NCBI RefSeq assembly: GCF_018860765.1
Contig: NZ_JAHKPV010000021.1
Span: forward strand, 427,845-491,844
Direction of reading: 5' to 3'
DNA length: 64,000 nucleotides
Origin: Marinobacter salexigens
Lineage (GTDB): Bacteria; Pseudomonadota; Gammaproteobacteria; Pseudomonadales; Oleiphilaceae
Shown here: piece by piece, positions 57,992 through 64,000 of the stretch
Layout of the letters: every line of letters starts with the position of its first letter
Numbering within the stretch: the first letter of the stretch is position 1
Program-made: the position numbers and the translations under genes
The notes under the pieces: model-generated
Database searches by the model: none
What the model saw: only the letters and a program-made list of their open reading frames with translations
Told to the model about the DNA's origin: nothing

Positions 57992-58423
57992 TTACGCCGG
58001 ACGGCGATCAACCATGTTCGTGGCGACACCTTCCGCAACAACCTTGTCACCCACCTTGCAGATGGTTTCCAACTTTACTCGGCGGCGCTCTTCGTTTATC
58101 TCGATAACCTTTGCAGACGCGACCACCGTATCGCCAATGTGAACCGGCGCTTTAAATTTAATCTGCTGATCTATATAGATCGCCCCCGGCCCAGGCAGAC
58201 GCGTGCCCAATACAGCTGAAATCAGTGCGGCACTGAACATGCCATGAACAATCCGCTCTTTAAACGGCGTAGTCTTCGCGTACTCAGCATTAATATGTAC
58301 CGGGTTGTCGTCACCACTGATGCCTGCGAACAAAACCACATCTGCTTCAGTAATGGTCTTGGCGTAGAACGCCTCCATTCCAACTTCCAGATCTTCAAGA
58401 TAGTAACCGTGTAATTCTTGCAT
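57992..58423 (-). CDS. MaoC-like (R)-specific enoyl-CoA hydratase
   Basis: 143 residues, a single hotdog fold. The hydratase motif FAGISGDDNPVH holds Asp38 and His43 of the active site, as in PhaJ. It would hydrate an enoyl-CoA. GAGGAAGCACA is a strong ribosome site. It is the first gene on this strand, divergent from the malonyl-CoA decarboxylase gene with a perfect copy of the island motif between. Confidence 0.88.
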   Translation of the reverse strand: MQELHGYYLEDLEVGMEAFYAKTITEADVVLFAGISGDDNPVHINAEYAKTTPFKERIVHGMFSAALISAVLGTRLPGPGAIYIDQQIKFKAPVHIGDTVVASAKVIEINEERRRVKLETICKVGDKVVAEGVATNMVDRRPA

Positions 58424-58481
58424 TGTGCTTCCTCATATTGAACCATTCACTCACTACATTACTGGTTTATATCCACCAAAC

Positions 58482-58497
58482 CAAGTACTTTTACTTG
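58482..58497. promoter_or_regulatory. Island motif copy 5 (perfect palindrome)
   Basis: CAAGTA-CTTT-TACTTG, with AC before and GT after extending the arms to eight bases each. It lies between two divergent operons, 59 bases from the MaoC start and 76 from the decarboxylase start. A -10-like TAATGT (58456-58461, minus strand) has its centre 31 bases away, the same spacing as at copy 1. Confidence 0.55.
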
Positions 58498-58572
58498 GTT
58501 TTTTTAAAGTGCTCTGGTAGCCTTCTTTCATCAATCTAAATAACCCCGCGTTACACCAAGGGAGTCGCAGTC

Positions 58573-59940
58573 ATGCCGAGGCAACCCGTAAGCATTTTTG
58601 AAAAGGCCTTCAAGAAGTTGATTTCAAGTGGACTGGATTCCGTAGGCCGTCGTGGTTCAGACATTCTAAGCGTTGCGGAAGACCTCCCGGAAGCTGATAT
58701 CGAAATCGTCAAAGAGTGGATAGACGACTGCCTCTCTGAGAATGGCGGTCAAGTTGAAGCGCGCAAACGGGCTGCCTTGTTGGGTCGCGCCTATCTCAAG
58801 CTGTCTGCGAACGGAAGAACCCGCTTTTTGGGCATGCTCGCGGAGGATTACGGTGTTAACGAAGCTACCGTCGAGAGCGCTATTGATCAATGGCACAACG
58901 CCAAGCCCAACGAAAAAACAGAAGCCGCCCAATCCTTGCGCAAGGCGTTGATACCCAGTCGAACGGCACTACTGAAACAGTTCAACGGGGTACCTTCCGG
59001 GGTAAAGTTTTTGGTGGATATGCGAGAGGAGCTGCTTCGTTTGCGCAAAGATTATCCTCAGCTGAAACCATTGGAAACGGACCTGCGCGACCTACTCGCC
59101 ACTTGGTTCGACATAGGTTTGTTGCAGCTGGAAGAGATCAGCTGGAACTCAAGCGGTGCCATGCTCGAAAAGTTGATCGCCTATGAAGCCGTGCACGCTA
59201 TTAAGAGTTGGAGCGACCTCAAAAACCGACTGGACTTCGACCGCCGCTGCTTCGCCTTTATTCACCCGAATATGCCAGACGAACCACTGATTTTTGTGGA
59301 GGTAGCTTTGGTGAATGGCCTTGCCGACAATGTTCAAAGGCTTTTGGACGAGCACGCGCCAACAGAGGACATAGATAAAACCGACACCGCCATTTTCTAC
59401 TCGATTTCAAACGCCCAACAAGGCTTAGCGGGCATCAGCTTCGGCAATTTCCTGATCAAGCAAGTGGTCAGCAAGCTGCAGGTGGAGTTCCCTCAGCTTA
59501 AACAGTTCGCCACCTTATCACCTATTCCGGGTTTCCGCCGCTGGCTGGACAACACGCCAGCCGACCAGCTCATGCAGCTACCTGGGGGGGAACAGTGGGT
59601 CAACACGCCGCCGCCGCGTGATCCGGTGCTCGCTAGTCAGGGGGATGCCACTGGCACCCAGCAAGAAGCCATCATGAAACTCGCTGCGACCTATCTAAGC
59701 TCGACCAAACCCGGCACATCCCGTGCAAACGATCCTGTAGCTAACTTCCACTTGAGTAATGGTGCGCAGCTCGCCCGCCTCAACTGGATGGCAGACACAT
59801 CGGATAAAGGCCTAAAGCAATCAGCCGGCTTGATGGTGAACTATTTGTACGAGCTTCCGAAAATCGTGCATCGCAGTAACCAATACACCTCACAGGGAAC
59901 CATTTCCCTGTCATCCAATATCAAGAAGCTTTTGAAATAA
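58573..59940 (+). CDS. Malonyl-CoA decarboxylase
   Basis: 455 residues, the size of bacterial malonyl-CoA decarboxylases. An N-terminal helical domain (to about 180) is followed by the GNAT-like catalytic domain with IHPNMPDEPLIFVEVAL (about 230-247), FYSISNAQQGLAGISFGNF (about 275-293) and ATLSPIPGFRRWL. It converts malonyl-CoA to acetyl-CoA and CO2. First of four same-strand genes. GGGAGTCGCAGTC precedes the ATG. The C-terminus (from about 400) has no peroxisomal signal, as expected. Confidence 0.92.
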   Translation: MPRQPVSIFEKAFKKLISSGLDSVGRRGSDILSVAEDLPEADIEIVKEWIDDCLSENGGQVEARKRAALLGRAYLKLSANGRTRFLGMLAEDYGVNEATVESAIDQWHNAKPNEKTEAAQSLRKALIPSRTALLKQFNGVPSGVKFLVDMREELLRLRKDYPQLKPLETDLRDLLATWFDIGLLQLEEISWNSSGAMLEKLIAYEAVHAIKSWSDLKNRLDFDRRCFAFIHPNMPDEPLIFVEVALVNGLADNVQRLLDEHAPTEDIDKTDTAIFYSISNAQQGLAGISFGNFLIKQVVSKLQVEFPQLKQFATLSPIPGFRRWLDNTPADQLMQLPGGEQWVNTPPPRDPVLASQGDATGTQQEAIMKLAATYLSSTKPGTSRANDPVANFHLSNGAQLARLNWMADTSDKGLKQSAGLMVNYLYELPKIVHRSNQYTSQGTISLSSNIKKLLK

Positions 59941-59967
59941 ACCACCCTGAAAAGTAAGGAGAACACC

Positions 59968-60717
59968 ATGACTAATCGTATCGCAGTTATTACCGGAGCA
60001 GCCGGTGGCCTGGGTACCGCCATGTGTAAGGCACTGGCCGCTCAGGGCCGTAAAGTGGTGGGCACTCACCTACCCGGTGAAGAGTTTACAGCACAAGCAA
60101 AAGACTGGCAGGCCAGCCTTCGTGAAGAGGGTGTTGACGTGGCTATCTATCCGCTCGACGTAACCGACTTTGAAGCCTGTAAAGCATTCACAGCCGCTGT
60201 AGAGCAGGACCTGGGCCCCATCGACATTCTGGTTAACAACGCCGGTATCACCAACGACGCACCCTTGAAGAGAATGCAGCCAGAGCAGTGGAATCAGGTC
60301 ATCAATGTAAACCTGACGTCCATGTTCAACATGTGTCAGCAAGTGTTCGAAAACATGTGCGAGCGGGGCTTTGGCCGAATCGTTAATATTTCGTCGCTGA
60401 ACGGTGAGAAAGGCCAGTTTGGTCAAAGCAACTATGCCGCCACCAAAGCAGGCATTTATGGATTCACTAAGTCCATTGCTCAGGAGGGCGCTCGAAAAGG
60501 CGTAACTGCAAACTCGGTTTCCCCTGGCTACATCGACACCCCCATGGTGCGCCAAGTACCTGAAAAAGTTCTGAATAACATTGTTGCAGGCATCCCTGTT
60601 GGTCACCTTGGCAAGCCTGAAGACATTGCCAGAGCCGTTGTCTATCTCACAGCGGACGAAGCAAGCTTCGTGACCGGCACTAATATGTCGGTCAACGGCG
60701 GCCAGTACATGAGCTAA
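59968..60717 (+). CDS. Short-chain dehydrogenase, acetoacetyl-CoA reductase-like (PhaB type)
   Basis: 249 residues. The cofactor motif TGAAGGLG is at 9-16, NNAG near 89-92, and the Ser-Tyr-Lys active site near 142, 155 and 159 (SNYAATKAG). Overall it resembles PhaB: NADPH-dependent reduction of acetoacetyl-CoA to (R)-3-hydroxybutyryl-CoA, or the reverse. AAGGAGAACACC is an ideal ribosome site. It is 27 bases after the decarboxylase gene. Confidence 0.88.
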   Translation: MTNRIAVITGAAGGLGTAMCKALAAQGRKVVGTHLPGEEFTAQAKDWQASLREEGVDVAIYPLDVTDFEACKAFTAAVEQDLGPIDILVNNAGITNDAPLKRMQPEQWNQVINVNLTSMFNMCQQVFENMCERGFGRIVNISSLNGEKGQFGQSNYAATKAGIYGFTKSIAQEGARKGVTANSVSPGYIDTPMVRQVPEKVLNNIVAGIPVGHLGKPEDIARAVVYLTADEASFVTGTNMSVNGGQYMS

Positions 60718-60728
60718 GGGAGTAAACC

Positions 60729-62507
60729 ATGACAGCGTTCAGAGCACCCACCCGTGAGATGATGTTCACCCTGCAGCACGTAGCCGGGTTTTCAGAAATG
60801 GCCAAAGCGTGCAGTTATGAAGACGCATCCGAGGACGTCGTCGCCGCCATTCTTGAAGAAGCCGCTCGCTTTGCAGGCTCCGTCATCGCACCAACCAACG
60901 TCATCGGAGACCAAACCGGTGTGCGTCTGGATTCTGACCTCAATGTGGTCACGCCTGCCGGCTTCCGAGACGCATACCAGCAGTATGCGGAAAGTGGCTG
61001 GGCCAGCCTGCAGTTTGACCCGGAGTTTGGTGGCCAAGGCCTGCCTTTCTCACTGGCCATTCCTGTTCAGGAAATGTGGCATGCCGCAAACATGGCCTGG
61101 GGGCTCTGCCCGCTGTTGTCTCAGGGAGCGGTTGAAGCGCTTTCCGAGAACGGCAGTGATCAGCTTAAACAGCTGTTACTGCCGAAAATGATTTCCGGAC
61201 AGTGGACCGGAACCATGAATCTTACCGAACCGCAGTCTGGTTCGGACCTATCGGGCATTCGCACTCAAGCCCGTCCGGATGGCGATATCTACCGGATAAA
61301 AGGGCAAAAGATTTTCATCACCTGGGGTGAGCACGACATGGCGGAGAACATTGTCCACCTTGTGCTTGCTCGCCTGCCTGATGCCCCTTCAGGGGTGAAA
61401 GGCATCTCACTGTTTGCAGTACCCAAATACCTTCCGGATGCGTCCGGAGAGCCCGGCGAAAGAAACGACTGTCAGGCAGTCTCGCTGGAACACAAACTCG
61501 GCATCCACGCCAGCCCCACCTGCGTAATGAGTTTTGGCGATAATGAAGGCGCCATCGGCTATTTGGTTGGGGAGGAAAACCGTGGTTTAGCCTGCATGTT
61601 CACAATGATGAATAACGCCAGACTCACGGTTGGCTTGCAAGGCGTTTCCATTTCCGAGCGGGCCTACCAACAGGCCCGGGATTATACTCTGGAGCGCGCT
61701 CAGGGCACGGCACCGGGCGAACAAGGCGTGTCACCTATCATCAAGCACCCGGACGTACGCCGAATGCTGATGATCATGAAAACTTTGACCGAAGCAGCTC
61801 GTGGGCTAGCTTATACCGGCTGCGTGGCCGTTGACTACGCCAACACGGAAAGCCTGCCAGAGGACATCAGGGCTCGCTTCAAGCGCCGGATGGACCTGCT
61901 GACACCTTTGGTTAAGGGGTGGTGCACAGAAATCGCTCAGGAAGTTACCTCTCTGGGCATCCAGTGCTACGGCGGCATGGGGTTTATCGAAGAGACTGGC
62001 GCTGCACAACACTACCGTGACGCTCGAATTCTGCCGATCTATGAAGGCACCAATGGCATTCAAGCGCTGGACCTGATTGGCCGGAAAACCGTTCGTGATC
62101 AGGGTCAAGCAATGACTGAACTGATTGAAGACATGCGCCCATTCACCGGCTCATTCCAACGCGATTGTGTGTTAACCGCTGATCGCCAAGCAAAATTTGA
62201 TCAGGCAGTCGCCTTTCTTGAGGATGCGACCCGCGTTGTTCTAGAGCGGGGTGATGACGATCAATTCACCGGCGCCATTGCATTCGACTACCTTATGTTG
62301 AGCTCCACAGTAACGGCAGGTTGGTTGATGCTCAAAGGAGCCACCGCTGCGGCAAACGATCAGGCTGACCAGAGTATATGTGCAGCCAACAAACTCGCAA
62401 CAACAAGTTTTTTCATTGACCACATCTTACCGCGTTGCTCAACACATTTGAGCGCGATACGATCTGGCGACGACGCCATAATGGCGCTTCCAGAGATAGA
62501 ATTTTAA
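60729..62507 (+). CDS. Acyl-CoA dehydrogenase, long C-terminal form (DmdC-like)
   Basis: 592 residues, about 200 more than ordinary acyl-CoA dehydrogenases and typical of the subgroup with DmdC (methylmercaptopropionyl-CoA dehydrogenase). FAD and substrate motifs are MNLTEPQSGSDLSGIRTQA and KIFITWGEHD; the catalytic Glu lies in IYEGTNGIQALDL (about 438). It would make an enoyl-CoA for the MaoC hydratase. It starts 11 bases after the reductase gene. Confidence 0.9.
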   Translation: MTAFRAPTREMMFTLQHVAGFSEMAKACSYEDASEDVVAAILEEAARFAGSVIAPTNVIGDQTGVRLDSDLNVVTPAGFRDAYQQYAESGWASLQFDPEFGGQGLPFSLAIPVQEMWHAANMAWGLCPLLSQGAVEALSENGSDQLKQLLLPKMISGQWTGTMNLTEPQSGSDLSGIRTQARPDGDIYRIKGQKIFITWGEHDMAENIVHLVLARLPDAPSGVKGISLFAVPKYLPDASGEPGERNDCQAVSLEHKLGIHASPTCVMSFGDNEGAIGYLVGEENRGLACMFTMMNNARLTVGLQGVSISERAYQQARDYTLERAQGTAPGEQGVSPIIKHPDVRRMLMIMKTLTEAARGLAYTGCVAVDYANTESLPEDIRARFKRRMDLLTPLVKGWCTEIAQEVTSLGIQCYGGMGFIEETGAAQHYRDARILPIYEGTNGIQALDLIGRKTVRDQGQAMTELIEDMRPFTGSFQRDCVLTADRQAKFDQAVAFLEDATRVVLERGDDDQFTGAIAFDYLMLSSTVTAGWLMLKGATAAANDQADQSICAANKLATTSFFIDHILPRCSTHLSAIRSGDDAIMALPEIEF

Positions 62508-62530
62508 TACCAGTCAGAAGGTAATGCCTC

Positions 62531-63952
62531 ATGTACATTAACGGTGAATGGTTGACCGGACGTTCTGAGCTCTCGGTCACCAACCCGGCGACGGGCGAGA
62601 TCATCGGGCAAGTGCCCAACTGCACAGACCAGGACATTGAGGCCGCCATCGCGGCCGCTGATTGCGCCTTTAAAGAATGGAAGAAAACCACAGCTTACTA
62701 CCGCTCCCAACTGCTATACCGGGCCTGGGAGCTAATGATTCGGCAGAAGCGTGAGCTGGCCGAATTGATGACCCTTGAACAGGGAAAACCGCTGAAAGCA
62801 TCACTCAACGAAGTACAGTACGGTGCAGATTTCCTGCTGTGGTTTGCTGAAGAAGCCAAGCGTGTATACGGGCAAAGCATTCCCTCGGCCCGGGAAAACC
62901 AGCGTTTTCTTGTCCAGAAATCGCCAGTGGGTGTGGTCGGCGCAATAACGCCTTGGAACTATCCGATTTCCATGATTACACGCAAGCTGGCACCTGCATT
63001 AGCAGCCGGCTGCACCGTAATTCTGAAACCCGCTGAAAGCACGCCCTTGTGCGCTAAGGCCATGATCGAGATCTTCGCAGAAGCAGGCTTTCCCGCCGGA
63101 GTTGTCAATATGCTCACGGTGCGGGATCCAGCGCGGGTAGGCGATGCTTTTTGTACTGATCCAAGAATCCGCAAACTGACGTTCACAGGCTCCACTCCCG
63201 TCGGCAAAAAGCTGAACGCGCTGGCAGCAGCCAACATGAAGCGAGTGTCTATGGAACTTGGCGGACACGCACCCGCCATTGTGTTCCCCGATGCAGATCC
63301 GGTGCACGCAGCGAAAGGTCTGTCTCTGGTGAAGTTTCTTAACACCGGCCAGGCCTGCATTAGCCCTAACCGGATATTTGTGCACGAGGATCACCTGAAA
63401 CCGTTTATTACGGAGCTAACCAGCCGGGCTGGTCGCTTGGTTGCCGGTAATGGTATGTCTGAGGGCGTTGGTATCGGCCCGTTGATCAATGAACAAGCCA
63501 TTGAGAAGGTCGATTCTCAGGTTCAGGATGCAATTGCTCAAGGCGCAAAATTGGAAACCGGTGGGCAACGTTTAACAGAAAACGGACTTTCAAACGGTTA
63601 CTTCTATGCACCAACCGTGCTCTCCGGCGTAACGCCTGCTATGAAAATCTACCGGGAAGAAACCTTTGGCCCGGTCGCTCCTGTGATCACCTATCGCTCA
63701 GAAGGCGATGTAATTGCCATGGCCAACGACACCGAGTTTGGGCTGGCGGCTTACATATACAGCAACAATATGACGACAGCGATGCGGGCATTTGAAGCTC
63801 TGGATTTCGGCATTATTGGCATTAACGACATTAACCCAACCAGTGCAGCAGCTCCATTTGGCGGCATGAAGAATAGCGGGCTTGGTCGGGAAGGTGCTCA
63901 GGAAGGTATTGAAGAATATCTGGAAACCAAACTAGGTGGTTTCGCGATCTAG
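62531..63952 (+). CDS. NAD(P)-dependent aldehyde dehydrogenase (semialdehyde type)
   Basis: 473 residues, GabD-like. Catalytic Glu in MELGGHAPAIVF (about 241) and Cys in NTGQACISPNR (about 275); the NAD region is GAITPWNYPISM and FTGSTPVGKKL. Succinate or malonate semialdehyde, or acetaldehyde, are possible substrates. GAAGGTAATGCCTC precedes the ATG. It is the last gene of the four-gene operon. Confidence 0.9.
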   Translation: MYINGEWLTGRSELSVTNPATGEIIGQVPNCTDQDIEAAIAAADCAFKEWKKTTAYYRSQLLYRAWELMIRQKRELAELMTLEQGKPLKASLNEVQYGADFLLWFAEEAKRVYGQSIPSARENQRFLVQKSPVGVVGAITPWNYPISMITRKLAPALAAGCTVILKPAESTPLCAKAMIEIFAEAGFPAGVVNMLTVRDPARVGDAFCTDPRIRKLTFTGSTPVGKKLNALAAANMKRVSMELGGHAPAIVFPDADPVHAAKGLSLVKFLNTGQACISPNRIFVHEDHLKPFITELTSRAGRLVAGNGMSEGVGIGPLINEQAIEKVDSQVQDAIAQGAKLETGGQRLTENGLSNGYFYAPTVLSGVTPAMKIYREETFGPVAPVITYRSEGDVIAMANDTEFGLAAYIYSNNMTTAMRAFEALDFGIIGINDINPTSAAAPFGGMKNSGLGREGAQEGIEEYLETKLGGFAI

Positions 63953-63967
63953 TTAAACGATCCAAAC

Positions 63968-63994
63968 ATGTGCCCTTGCGCGCAGGCACGTTTT
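63968..63994 (+). terminator. Probable terminator of the decarboxylase operon
   Basis: ATGTGCC and GGCACGT arms (about 63968-63974 and 63985-63991) form a stem closing on a palindromic GC-rich loop, followed by TTTT. It is 16 bases after the aldehyde dehydrogenase stop. Confidence 0.6.
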
Positions 63995-64000
63995 ACTTGA

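Noticed and set aside
58480-58506. Reading the palindrome at 58482-58497 plus T-run as a terminator
   Set aside because: Two divergent genes flank it, so no transcript would end there; it matches four other promoter-located copies of the motif.
1-64000. CRISPR array, insertion sequence, prophage or attachment site
   Set aside because: No regularly spaced repeats, transposase or integrase frames, or target duplications were found; the tRNA genes show no duplicated 3' ends in the window.

Overview
The window reads as a chromosome segment of a Gram-negative gammaproteobacterium, most likely a marine Marinobacter-like genus. This is inferred from lpxH, a lon-clpX-clpP-tig block, a PykA-type pyruvate kinase, HexR-linked Entner-Doudoroff genes and a glycerol ABC importer in place of a GlpF channel. 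I see no insertion sequence, phage gene, CRISPR array or rRNA. The first gene runs off the left edge.

Layout. (1) 1-17.6 kb, glycerol: an MCP-type chemoreceptor, the importer operon glpSTPQUV, a divergent sigma-54 activator, glpK, glpR, glpD, an outer-membrane porin, and a second GlpV-like binding protein with no transporter of its own. Sites resembling GlpR operators recur upstream of the glp genes, and a strong one lies in the gap promoter region. (2) 17.6-27.6 kb, central carbon: a uracil-DNA-glycosylase-like protein, a nitroreductase, edd, divergent gap-pykA, and the operon zwf-pgl-eda facing hexR. (3) 27.7-36.3 kb, protein quality control: ppiD, hupB, lon, clpX, clpP, tig. (4) 36.5-37.1 kb: four tRNA genes (Pro, Arg, His, Leu) behind a clear promoter. 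(5) 37.2-48.7 kb, housekeeping: folD, glcB, cysS, glnS, ppiB, lpxH, a large MscS-family channel, and a lipoprotein of unknown function.

(6) 48.8-64 kb is the most interesting part: a catabolic island of acyl-CoA enzymes around a soluble FixL/FixJ-like two-component pair. It holds a permease and an acyl-CoA ligase; a BisC-like molybdoenzyme; a thioesterase; a MaoC hydratase and an isochorismatase-family hydrolase; and an operon of malonyl-CoA decarboxylase, PhaB-like reductase, DmdC-like acyl-CoA dehydrogenase and aldehyde dehydrogenase. A 16-bp inverted-repeat motif (AAGKR, four bases, TACTY) occurs five times, only in the three promoter regions that would drive all these transcription units. 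I infer one regulon run by the FixJ-like regulator; its substrate is unknown.

How it fits together: glycerol enters through the porin and ABC importer, is phosphorylated by GlpK, oxidised by GlpD to dihydroxyacetone phosphate, and meets the Entner-Doudoroff and lower glycolytic enzymes encoded next door. The GlpR-like site at gap suggests the two blocks are co-regulated.
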